Positions 31,802 through 40,463 of a stretch of DNA of 64,000 bases are shown here, in pieces. The notes beneath the pieces were generated by a model. The model was not told the origin of the DNA and made no database searches. It saw only the letters and a program-made list of their open reading frames with translations. How positions within the stretch are numbered: position 1 is the stretch's first letter; each line of letters opens with the position of its first letter. A program made the position numbers and the translations under genes. The stretch spans positions 62,001 through 126,000 of the forward strand of contig NZ_BMQF01000007.1 of assembly GCF_014647975.1 (NCBI RefSeq), in the 5' to 3' direction. This DNA comes from Streptomyces fumigatiscleroticus (GTDB taxonomy: Bacteria; Actinomycetota; Actinomycetes; Streptomycetales; Streptomycetaceae).

Positions 31802-34800
31802 TCAGCGTCCCCGGCCCCTGCCCCGTCGCCGGCCCTCGTCGTCGCCGTACTCGTCCTCGCGCGGGCCCAGCAGCTCGTCCGCCAGCGTCGGCAGATCGTC
31901 CAGCGGGGTCTCCTCGGCCCAGTCGGACCTGCGCCGCGTGCGCTGCGTCCGCTCGGCGTCGACCTGGGGCAGCTCGCGCGTACGCTCGTCGGAGCCGTCG
32001 GCACGGCCGGACCGGTCCTCGTCGCGGAAGTAGCCCGGCGGCACGCGGTCCGCGGGATCCTCCCCCCGCACGGGCGGCAGCACGGCCGTCTCGTCGGCCG
32101 CTCCGGGCACGACCGGAGGCAGTACGGTCGTCTCGTCCGCCGCACCGGGCGTCACCTGAGGCAGCACCGCGGTCTCGTCGGCGGCCCCCGGCGGCACGGG
32201 CGGTACCGGCAGCTCGGCCGTCACCTCGGCGTCGGACCCCCGGGCGGTCCGGCCGCCGGACCGCCCGTCGCCCCTTTCGAGCGCCTCCTCGGACGCGCCC
32301 CCGTCGGTCTCCTCACCGCGCACCGGCCGCAGGACGGCCGTCTCCTCCACCGGTCCGCCGGACGCGTTCGTCGGCGTCACCACCGGGGTCGGGACGGTGG
32401 CCGCGTCCGGCGGATCGGCCGGGGCGGTCCGCCTGCGGGGGGCGTCCGCGGCCGCGGGAGGCACCGGCCGCGGACCGGCCGCCGCCGCGGCGGCCGCCTC
32501 CTCCGCCGCCCGGCGTGCCTCCTCCGCCCGCAGCAGGGCCTCCTCGGCCTTGCGCTGCTTCTCCAGCCGCCGCGCCTCGGCCTCGGCGCGCAGCCGCGCC
32601 TCCTCCTCGGCCTGCTTGCGGCGCCGCTCCTCCTCGGCCCTGCGGCGGGCCTCCTCCTCGGCCCGCGCCCGCTCCTCGGCGAGCAGCCGGGCCCGCTCCT
32701 CCTCGGCCCGCCGGCGCGCCTCCTCGGCCCGCTGCCGGGCCTCCTCCGCCTGCCGTTCGGCCTCGCGCCGCTGCGCCTCCTCCAGCTCGCGCCGCTTGCG
32801 CTCCTCCTCCTCGGCCCGCAGCCGCGCCAGCTCCTCCTGGCGCTCGCGCTCCCGGCGCTCCTCCTCGGCCTTCCGCGCGGCCTCTTCCTCGGCCTTGCGC
32901 CGGGCCTCCTCCTCGGCCTTGCGGCGCGCCTCCTCGCGGGCCTCGATCTCCGCCTCGGACAGCGGCAGCACCTGGTCGAGCCGGTGCCGGATGACGGTCG
33001 TCACGGCCTCGGGCTCCTGGCCGGCGTCCACGACGAGATAGCGCCCCGGGTCGGCGGCGGCCAGCGTCAGGAAACCGGACCGCACGCGCGCGTGGAACTC
33101 GGCCGGCTCCGACTCCAGCCGGTCGGGCGCCTCGGTGAACCGCTCGCGCGCCGTCTCCGGCGCGACGTCCAGCAACACGGTCAGATGCGGCACCAGGCCG
33201 TTCGTCGCCCACCGGTTGATCCGGGCGATCTCGGTCGGCGACAGGTCACGGCCGGCACCCTGGTAGGCCACCGAGGAGTCGATGTACCGGTCGGAGATCA
33301 CGACCGCGCCGCGGGCCAGCGCGGGCCGTACGACGGTGTCCACGTGCTCGGCGCGGTCGGCCGCGTACAGCAGGGCCTCCGCCCGGTGCGACAGCCCCGC
33401 CGACGACACGTCGAGCAGGATCGACCGCAGCCGCTTGCCGACCGGCGTCGCCCCCGGCTCGCGGGTGAGCACGACCTCGTGGCCCTTGCCTCTGATCCAC
33501 TCGGCGAGCGCCTCGGCCTGGGTCGACTTGCCGGCCCCGTCGCCGCCCTCCAGGGCGATGAAGAACCCGGCGGCCGCGGGCGACGGCTCGGGGTCGTCGC
33601 CGCCGAGCACCGCGTCGCGCAGGTCGTGCCGCAGGGGCACACCGGAGCGGTCGTCGGCCTTGGCCAGCACCAGCGCGGCCACCGGCAGCAGCAGCGCGCC
33701 GACGAGCATCAGCGTGAACGCGGCACCGCCGTGCGCGAAGACGAACTTGCCGTTCTCCAGGCGGTGCGGGCCGATCGCCGCCGCCACCAGGGGGGCGATC
33801 ACCGCGCCCAGCGCCACGCAGACCCGGACCACCGCGTGCAGATGCTCGGTCGTACGGGGCCGGCGGAAGTCCTCGGTCTCCTGGTCGAGCAGGGTGTGAC
33901 CGGTGTTGGCGGCGACGCCCGCGCCGACGCCGGCCAGCACGACGACCAGGAGCACGGTGGTGACGTCCGGGACGAGCCCGGCGGCCAGCAGGGCGACGCC
34001 GGTGAAGGCGATCGCCAGGGAGAGCAGCCGACGGCGGGACAGCGAGGGCAGCAGGGCGGGCGCCGTACGGATGCCGGCGACCACGCCGCCGGTCAGCGCG
34101 CACACCAGCAGCCCGTACAGCACCGGTCCGCCGCCCAGGTCCTTGGCGTGCAGGACGGCCACGGCGACGGCGGCGGCCACCGCTCCCGCGACGGCCGCGC
34201 AGGCGAACACCAGCAGCGGGATGGCACCGGTACGGCCCTTGTCGGCGCCCGTGCCGGTGCGCGGACGGCGCAGCCCCTCCAGCGGCGACCGCGCGCGCGG
34301 CGTACGGGTCCCGGGCAGCTCCAGGAACGTCAGCACGGACAGGGACGCGGCGTACAGCCCGGCCGCGACATAGGAGCCGAGGGCCGCCTGGTGCTGGGCG
34401 AACCAGTCGATCCCGGCGCCCAGCAGATTGTTGAACAGCCCGGCGAGCACCAGCGCGGCGCCCGCGAGGGGGATCGCCGCGAAGCCCGTACGCAGCGACA
34501 GGCGGCGCAGCGCGTCCATGTGGTCCGGAAGCGGCCGTACCGTCGCGCCCTCCGGGGGCGGCGCGGGCAGCAGCGCGGGGGCCGCGCTCTCGCGGCACAC
34601 CGCCCAGAAGCGCTCGGCGACGGCGGTGACGAAGACGGTCACCAGGAGGACGGCCGGGGCGTCGTCCGGCGTCCAGTCGATCCACAGCGGCGCGACGATC
34701 AGCAGCACGGCGCGCAGCCCGTCCGCGCCGACCATGGTCCAGCGGCGGTCCAGCGGGCCGTCCTGCGAGGTGAGCGAGGTGAGCGGGCCGAGGAGGACCG

Positions 34801-35092
34801 CTCCGAACAGCAGCGTCGCCAGGATCCGCACCGCGAAAACGGTCGCCACTGCGAACGCCGCGCCCCGGTAGCCGCCACCGAACGAACCGGCGGCGATCGC
34901 CGCCTGGAGGGTGAGGACGACCAGCACGAGCAGCGCGAGCGTGTCGCCGACACCGCTCACCAGCTGGGCGCTCCACAGCCGTTTCAGCTGCGGCCGGCGC
35001 AGCAGGGCGCGGACGGCGCGCTCGCGGGAGTCCGCGACGAGGGCATCGTCTGGGGCCGGGTTCGGGGCCGTTGGCTGCTCGGCTCGCGTCAT
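31802..35092 (-). CDS. tmk: Thymidylate kinase fused to an N-terminal membrane transporter and C-terminal coiled coil
   Basis: 1096 aa in three parts. Residues 30-480 are an MFS-like membrane domain with about twelve hydrophobic segments. Residues 505-705 are thymidylate kinase: P-loop ALEGGDGAGKST (about 512-523), the DR motif VISDRYIDSSVAYQG, and TREPG, all intact, so dTMP phosphorylation is expected. Residues 710-870 are an uninterrupted Glu/Arg/Ala coiled coil, followed by a disordered tail with three PGAADETAVLP-type repeats (about 957-1010) and an Arg/Gly end. The ATG has TAGGCT six bases before it, so a leaderless mRNA is possible. It lies between topA and holB. Confidence 0.92.
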   Translation of the reverse strand: MTRAEQPTAPNPAPDDALVADSRERAVRALLRRPQLKRLWSAQLVSGVGDTLALLVLVVLTLQAAIAAGSFGGGYRGAAFAVATVFAVRILATLLFGAVLLGPLTSLTSQDGPLDRRWTMVGADGLRAVLLIVAPLWIDWTPDDAPAVLLVTVFVTAVAERFWAVCRESAAPALLPAPPPEGATVRPLPDHMDALRRLSLRTGFAAIPLAGAALVLAGLFNNLLGAGIDWFAQHQAALGSYVAAGLYAASLSVLTFLELPGTRTPRARSPLEGLRRPRTGTGADKGRTGAIPLLVFACAAVAGAVAAAVAVAVLHAKDLGGGPVLYGLLVCALTGGVVAGIRTAPALLPSLSRRRLLSLAIAFTGVALLAAGLVPDVTTVLLVVVLAGVGAGVAANTGHTLLDQETEDFRRPRTTEHLHAVVRVCVALGAVIAPLVAAAIGPHRLENGKFVFAHGGAAFTLMLVGALLLPVAALVLAKADDRSGVPLRHDLRDAVLGGDDPEPSPAAAGFFIALEGGDGAGKSTQAEALAEWIRGKGHEVVLTREPGATPVGKRLRSILLDVSSAGLSHRAEALLYAADRAEHVDTVVRPALARGAVVISDRYIDSSVAYQGAGRDLSPTEIARINRWATNGLVPHLTVLLDVAPETARERFTEAPDRLESEPAEFHARVRSGFLTLAAADPGRYLVVDAGQEPEAVTTVIRHRLDQVLPLSEAEIEAREEARRKAEEEARRKAEEEAARKAEEERRERERQEELARLRAEEEERKRRELEEAQRREAERQAEEARQRAEEARRRAEEERARLLAEERARAEEEARRRAEEERRRKQAEEEARLRAEAEARRLEKQRKAEEALLRAEEARRAAEEAAAAAAAGPRPVPPAAADAPRRRTAPADPPDAATVPTPVVTPTNASGGPVEETAVLRPVRGEETDGGASEEALERGDGRSGGRTARGSDAEVTAELPVPPVPPGAADETAVLPQVTPGAADETTVLPPVVPGAADETAVLPPVRGEDPADRVPPGYFRDEDRSGRADGSDERTRELPQVDAERTQRTRRRSDWAEETPLDDLPTLADELLGPREDEYGDDEGRRRGRGRGR

Positions 35093-35200
35093 GCTTTCAG
35101 CCTATCGGGACGTACCGACAGCCCGGAGCGCACGCCCGAACGTACGCGCGCCCCGACACCGAAGTGATACCGGGGCGTTCGCTGAGCGAATCCGAGGCGC

Positions 35201-35232
35201 CACTCCCGGCCTTGCTGGATGGCCCGGGAGTG
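35201..35232 (-). terminator. Hairpin after topA
   Basis: 9-bp stem CACTCCCGG/CCGGGAGTG with a 14-nt loop, about 80 bases beyond the topA stop codon on the minus strand. Several other GC-rich inverted repeats sit between it and topA. Confidence 0.55.
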
Positions 35233-35311
35233 CCCCGGATCCGGAGCCCGAAACCGGTACCGGGACCACGGACCCGCGGCCGGGTCCCGGAACCGGGATC
35301 GGGAGAACGGC

Positions 35312-38140
35312 TCAGTCCTCCGCCGTCCGGGCGGCGGTCGCCTTCTTCGCGGCCGTCTTCTTGGCCGCGGTCTTCTTGGCGGCCGTCGTCTTGGCCGCGG
35401 TCTTCTTCGCCGCCGTCGCCTTCTTGGCCGGGGCCTTCTTGGCCGGGGCCTTCTTCGCGGCGGTCTTCTTCGCCGTCTTCTTGGCGGGCCCCTTGGCGCG
35501 CTTCTCGGCGAGCAGCTCGAAGCCGCGCTCCGGGGTGATCGTCTCGACGCTGTCGCCGGAGCGCAGGGTCGCGTTGGTCTCCCCGTCGGTGACGTACGGC
35601 CCGAAGCGGCCGTCCTTGACGACGACCGGCTTCTCGCTGACCGGGTCGGTGCCCAGCTCCTTCAGCGGCGGCTTGGCCGCGGCGCGACCGCGCTGCTTGG
35701 GCTGGGCGTAGATCGCCAGCGCCTCCTCCAGCGTGATCGTGAAGATCTGGTCCTCGGACTGCAGGGACCGCGAGTCGGTGCCCTTCTTCAGATACGGGCC
35801 GTAGCGGCCGTTCTGCGCGGTGATCTCCTGGCCCTCGGCGTCGGTGCCGACGACGCGCGGCAGCGACATCAGCCGCAGCGCGTCGTCCAGCGTGACGGTG
35901 TCCAGTGACATCGACTTGAACAGCGAGGCCGTGCGGGGCTTGACGGCGTTCTTGCCGGTCTTCGGGGTGCCCTCGGGGAGCACCTCGGTGACGTAGGGGC
36001 CGTAGCGGCCGGCCTTGGCGACGATGGTGTGGCCGGTGGCCGGGTCGGTGCCCAGCTCGAAGTCGCCGCTCGGCTTGGCGAGCAGTTCCTCCGCCAGTTC
36101 CACGCTCAGCTCGTCCGGCGCCAGGTCGTCCGGGATGTCCGCGCGCTGGTGCTGCTCGGTGTCCTTCTCGCCGCGCTCGATGTACGGGCCGTAGCGCCCG
36201 ACGCGCAGCACGATGCCGTTGCCGACGGGGAACGACGACACCTCGCGGGCGTCGATCGCGCCCAGGTCGGTGACGAGTTCCTTGAGGCCGCCGAGGTGGT
36301 CCCCGTCGCCGTTGCCGGCGTCGGCGGCGGCTCCCTCGACCGGTCCCTCGCCGAAGTAGAACCGCTTGAGCCACGGCACGGACTGGGCCTCACCGCGCGC
36401 GATGCGGTCGAGGTCGTCCTCCATCCGGGCGGTGAAGTCGTAGTCGACGAGCCGGCCGAAGTGCTTCTCCAGCAGGTTGACGACGGCGAACGACAGGAAG
36501 GACGGCACGAGGGCCGTGCCCTTCTTGAAGACGTAGCCGCGGTCGAGGATCGTGCCGATGATCGACGCGTAGGTCGACGGGCGGCCGATCTCGCGCTCCT
36601 CCAGCTCCTTGACCAGGCTGGCCTCGGTGTAGCGGGCCGGGGGCTTGGTCGCGTGCCCGTCGGCCGTGATCTCCTCGGCGGTCAACGGGTCGCCCTCGCC
36701 GACCTGCGGCAGCCGGCGCTCGCGGTCGTCCAGCTCGGCGTTGGGGTCGTCGGCGCCCTCGACATAGGCCTTGAGGAAGCCGTGGAAGGTGATCGTCTTG
36801 CCGGAGGCGCTGAACTCCACGTCCCGGCCGTCGGCCGCGGTGCCGCCGATCCGCACGGTGACGCTGTTGCCGGTCGCGTCCTTCATCTGGGAGGCGACGG
36901 TGCGCTTCCAGATCAGCTCGTAGAGCTTGAACTGGTCGCCGGTCAGTCCGGTCTCGGCGGGCGTGCGGAAACGGTCGCCCGAGGGACGGATCGCCTCGTG
37001 CGCCTCCTGGGCGTTCTTGACCTTGCCGGCGTACGTGCGCGGCTGCGGCGGCAGGTAGTCGGCGCCGTACAACTGCGTGACCTGGGCGCGGGCGGCGGCG
37101 ATCGCCGTGTCGCTGAGGGTCGTGGAGTCCGTACGCATGTACGTGATGTAGCCGTTCTCGTACAGCTTCTGCGCGATCTGCATCGTCGCCTTGGCGCCGA
37201 AGCCGAGCTTGCGGCTGGCCTCCTGCTGGAGCGTCGTCGTACGGAACGGCGCGTACGGCGAGCGGCGGTACGGCTTGGACTCGACGGAGCGGACGGAGAA
37301 GCGGGTGTTCTCCAGGGCGGCGGCCAGCGCGCGGGCGTTGGCCTCGTCGAGGTGCAGGGTGCCCGCGCTCTTCAGCTGCCCCAGGGAGTCGAAGTCGCGG
37401 CCCTGCGCCACGCGCCGGCCGTCGACGGACTGCAAGCGGGCGACCAGCGAGGAGGGGTCCGAGGCGTCGCCCGCGCGGCCGGTCGCGAAGGTGCCGGTCA
37501 GATCCCAGTACTCGGCGGAGCGGAACGCCATGCGCTCGCGCTCCCGCTCGACCACGAGCCGGGTCGCCACGGACTGGACGCGGCCGGCCGACAGCCGCGG
37601 CATGACCTTCTTCCACAGCACCGGCGAGACCTCGTAGCCGTAGAGACGGTCGAGGATGCGGCGGGTCTCCTGGGCGTCGACCAGCTTCTGGTTGAGCTGG
37701 CGCGGGTTGGCCACGGCCGCCCGGATCGCGTCCTTGGTGATCTCGTGGAAGACCATCCGCTTGACCGGAATCTTGGGCTTGAGCACCTCCTGGAGGTGCC
37801 AGGCGATGGCCTCGCCCTCGCGGTCCTCATCGGTGGCGAGGAAGAGCTCGTCGGAGTCCTTCAGCAGGTCCTTGAGCTTCTTGACCTGGGCCTTCTTGTC
37901 GGCGTTGACCACGTAGACGGGCTGGAAGTCGTGTTCGACGTCCACCCCGAGGCGGCGCACCTCGCCGGTGTACTTCTCGGGCACCTCCGCGGCACCGTTG
38001 GGAAGATCGCGAATATGCCCGACGCTCGCCTCGACGATGTAACCCGGGCCGAGATAGCCCTTGATCGTCTTCGCCTTGGCAGGCGACTCGACGATGACGA
38101 GTCGGCGGCCGCCCTTCGCGGTCTCGCTGGTCGGGGACAA
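35312..38140 (-). CDS. topA: DNA topoisomerase I
   Basis: 942 aa from a TTG start (LSPTSETAKGGRRLVIVESP, matching recalled Streptomyces TopA). The Toprim domain holds LVIVESPAKAKTIKGYLG and DEDREGEAIAWHLQE; the active-site tyrosine is in NGYITYMRTDSTTLS. Four C-terminal repeats of the kind RYGPYV follow. The tail of about 55 residues is Lys/Ala-rich (AKKTAAKK units) with no zinc fingers; in Streptomyces this tail is known to raise processivity. The enzyme relaxes negative supercoils and is essential. Confidence 0.96.
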   Translation of the reverse strand: MSPTSETAKGGRRLVIVESPAKAKTIKGYLGPGYIVEASVGHIRDLPNGAAEVPEKYTGEVRRLGVDVEHDFQPVYVVNADKKAQVKKLKDLLKDSDELFLATDEDREGEAIAWHLQEVLKPKIPVKRMVFHEITKDAIRAAVANPRQLNQKLVDAQETRRILDRLYGYEVSPVLWKKVMPRLSAGRVQSVATRLVVERERERMAFRSAEYWDLTGTFATGRAGDASDPSSLVARLQSVDGRRVAQGRDFDSLGQLKSAGTLHLDEANARALAAALENTRFSVRSVESKPYRRSPYAPFRTTTLQQEASRKLGFGAKATMQIAQKLYENGYITYMRTDSTTLSDTAIAAARAQVTQLYGADYLPPQPRTYAGKVKNAQEAHEAIRPSGDRFRTPAETGLTGDQFKLYELIWKRTVASQMKDATGNSVTVRIGGTAADGRDVEFSASGKTITFHGFLKAYVEGADDPNAELDDRERRLPQVGEGDPLTAEEITADGHATKPPARYTEASLVKELEEREIGRPSTYASIIGTILDRGYVFKKGTALVPSFLSFAVVNLLEKHFGRLVDYDFTARMEDDLDRIARGEAQSVPWLKRFYFGEGPVEGAAADAGNGDGDHLGGLKELVTDLGAIDAREVSSFPVGNGIVLRVGRYGPYIERGEKDTEQHQRADIPDDLAPDELSVELAEELLAKPSGDFELGTDPATGHTIVAKAGRYGPYVTEVLPEGTPKTGKNAVKPRTASLFKSMSLDTVTLDDALRLMSLPRVVGTDAEGQEITAQNGRYGPYLKKGTDSRSLQSEDQIFTITLEEALAIYAQPKQRGRAAAKPPLKELGTDPVSEKPVVVKDGRFGPYVTDGETNATLRSGDSVETITPERGFELLAEKRAKGPAKKTAKKTAAKKAPAKKAPAKKATAAKKTAAKTTAAKKTAAKKTAAKKATAARTAED

Positions 38141-38395
38141 CTTCGCTCTTCTCTCCGGTCGACGCTGGGTCTCCCCAGGCCTTGGTCCCGGGGTCGGGTC
38201 ATGCTGACGCTGCGGAGTGTGACGGTACATCCCGCCCCCGTGTCAAACGGGAAAAGCCCGCAACGGCCACTCGAACGGTAACCCGACTACCGCCATTCCT
38301 GCCGCCCGGAGTGCCCACCAGCCCTTTCGACCCTATCCGGAGCAGGGTCTCCCAATTACCGGAGCCGGGGCGCTTTCGCGGTTCGATCACGCATC

Positions 38396-38593
38396 TCAGA
38401 GACGCGCGAAGCACCACGCTCCCAGAGCGAGCGAGACCGCCACGGCGAGGCTCGCGACGGTCACCGATGCGACCGGGTTCACACCGTGGGCGACGGGCCG
38501 GCGGTGCCGCACACGCGTCACGGTCCACACCAGCAGACCGCCCCCGAACAGCGCGAACACCGTTCCCGCGAAGATCGCCGGACCGCTCTCCAT
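38396..38593 (-). CDS. Small membrane protein, unknown function
   Basis: 65 aa from the ATG at 38593 (MESGPAIFAGTVFALFGGGL). Two hydrophobic helices (about 5-23 and 41-63) are joined by a basic loop VRHRRPVAHG. No family is recognised. A longer form from 38650 would add 19 charged residues. Confidence 0.6.
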   Translation of the reverse strand: MESGPAIFAGTVFALFGGGLLVWTVTRVRHRRPVAHGVNPVASVTVASLAVAVSLALGAWCFARL

Positions 38594-39825
38594 GGTCGCC
38601 GTGCCCCTTTTCTCCCGCCCGCGCGTGTTCCGCCCCGGGGAGGCTGACACGCGCGGGCGGCGGACAGGCGAACCCGAGGTGAACGGGGAGCCGACACAGC
38701 TGTGGACTCATCCGGTCCTCCGCCCTCCGGAGCCGGCCGGCCTCGGGCCGGGCCGGGGTATCTTTCCGGTCGTCTTCTGGTCGCCGGACCGGCTCACCGT
38801 GTACACGATCTTGGTGAACCCCCGGTCCCGGCCGTCCTGGCCGGCCACCCACCCGTAGGCGGTGCGTTCCCGGCCCGGCGTACGGGTCGACTCGAATTCG
38901 TCGCGGCACAGCTTGATCGCTTTGTCGGTGCCCTTCTTGTGGCTCATTTTCCCGAGGCACCTGTACGGCTCCTATGACCTGGTCGGTGTGGGCCTTTGCG
39001 CACTCGGTGAGCGGCACCTCGTGACCGTCGCTCTGTTCCTCGTGGACCCAGCAGGCGCCGATACTCGTCCGGCCGCCCCGCAAATCGGTTCCCGCGCCCC
39101 GGAAGCCGCCCGCTTCGTCCCCTGTCGCGGCATGGCGGCCGAGTACGAGACACGCCGTACCGCTGCCCGCCACGGCGAAGCCTTCTCGCGTCGGCACGAC
39201 GGCGTAGCCGCCGCGTCCGGCGACAGGGCGCCGAGGACCGTCCGGCTCCGCTCGGCGCAGCGTGTGGCCTCCGGGCGTCGACGCAGCCGGTCGCCGTGCC
39301 GACCGCCACGACCTGGCCGTCGGGCCAGTCGTCGGCGCAGTCGACCACGCCCGGGTTCGGCACCGACCCGGACGGCGTCCCCGGCCGGACCGCCCGGACG
39401 CGGTCGCCGGTCTCCAGCGGCTCGCTCCCTCCGACCACGCCGCCGTACGGCAGCGTCGGCCCGGTCGGCGGCCGGGGTGGGCGGCTCGCCCCGGGCCCGT
39501 TCGGGAGCGAGGTGGCCCGGCGTGCCGAGGACGCCGGCGGTGGCGGTGAGACGGGGCTCGCGGAACTCGGGGCGGAGCGCGATGCCGCAGTCGGTGAGCA
39601 GCACGCGCGCGCAGGGGGCGCCCGAGGCGTCCGGTACCAGCAGGAGGTTGGCCGGTTCCACGGCCCTGTGGAGGATGCCGCTGCGGTGTCGCGCGGTGAG
39701 CGCGTCGAGAACGGCGGGCCCGATACGGGCCGCCCGGGCGGGCGGCAGCGGGCCCGGCCTCCGCACCACCGCCTGGAGTCCGACCGCGTCCGGCACGTAC
39801 TCCATGACGATCCACGGCCAACCCT

Positions 39826-39885
39826 CGTGCACCATCACGTCGTGCACCATCACGTCGTGCACCATCGCCACGTGCACCATCGCCA
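39826..39885 (-). repeat. Four 15-bp repeats in the kinase pseudogene
   Basis: CGTGCACCATCACGT twice, then CGTGCACCATCGCCA twice. They encode MVHDV/MVHVA units where functional kinases have a single HPHVVMVHDV-like strand. Confidence 0.9.
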
Positions 39886-39933
39886 CGTGCGGATGCCCGC
39901 GCAGCCGAGGCGCGTGCCGGGCCCCGCCGCGGG

Positions 39934-40059
39934 CCCGCGCATTCCGCCGGACCCGCGCATTCCGCCGGACCCGCGCATTCCGCCGGACCCGCGCATTCCG
40001 CCGGACCCGCGCGTTCTGCCAGGCCCGCGCGATCCGCCGGGCCCGCGCGATCCGCCGGG
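39934..40059 (-). repeat. Seven 18-bp repeats in the kinase pseudogene
   Basis: Four perfect CCCGCGCATTCCGCCGGA units followed by three variants. They encode ARVRRN/ARRIRRA units in the region of the kinase alpha-C helix. Confidence 0.9.
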
Positions 40060-40436
40060 CCCGCTCGCCCGCGTCCTGGTCCGCGTCCGGCAGCGCGATC
40101 TCCTTGAGCGCGACCTCGCAGGCCGGCTCCTCGTCGTGGGCCCGCCGGACACGGTCCATGCCGTCCGCGCCGGGCGCCCCCGGCGGCCGGTACCGGCCGC
40201 CGACGGTCCTGCCCCCGCCCCGACCGGGCGTCTCCCCCGTCATCGTGCCTCCCCCGAGACGGCGCGCCTCCCCCGAGGACGCGTCGAGTCCGTCTCTCGA
40301 AGGTAGCTTCGCAGGCACCACTGACAGGAGCCCTTTTCCTGGGCAATCCCGTCAGGGGGAACACTCGGGCATCAGAGGTGCGGACGCACCCCTGGCGTGA
40401 CCGTGACAAGCGTCATCCGGCGTCAGCGGGGTGACA

Positions 40437-40457
40437 CCGGGCGGCGGCGCCGCCCGG
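40437..40457 (-). terminator. Hairpin after the methyltransferase gene
   Basis: 9-bp stem CCGGGCGGC/GCCGCCCGG with a GGC loop, seven bases past the stop codon on the minus strand. Confidence 0.65.
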
Positions 40458-40463
40458 CCCCGT

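Larger units (their letters stand above)
38708..40243 (-). pseudogene. Decayed serine/threonine protein kinase-like gene with frameshifts and repeat expansions
   Basis: The ATG at 40243 follows GGGGGAGG. Residues 1 to about 225 are kinase-like (CEVALKEIAL with the Lys; WPWIVMEYVPDAVG; LHRAVEPANLLL; LLTDCGIAL; GTPGHLAPERARGEPP). The HRD aspartate is replaced by Ala, and DFG reads DCG. Coding then breaks up: the C-lobe is missing, and an extracytoplasmic-looking domain continues in three other frames (NPGVVDCADDWPDGQVVAVG; GACWVHEEQSDGHEVPLTEC; then DKAIKLCRDEFESTRTPG). At least three frameshifts are needed to join these. Two short tandem arrays interrupt the N-lobe. Sequencing error cannot be fully excluded. 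Confidence 0.75.

Noticed and set aside
31708..32994. Plus-strand ORF of over 400 codons, Pro/Arg/Ala-rich.
   Set aside because: It is antisense to the Glu/Arg/Ala coiled coil of the tmk fusion; the opposite frame has a clear domain structure.
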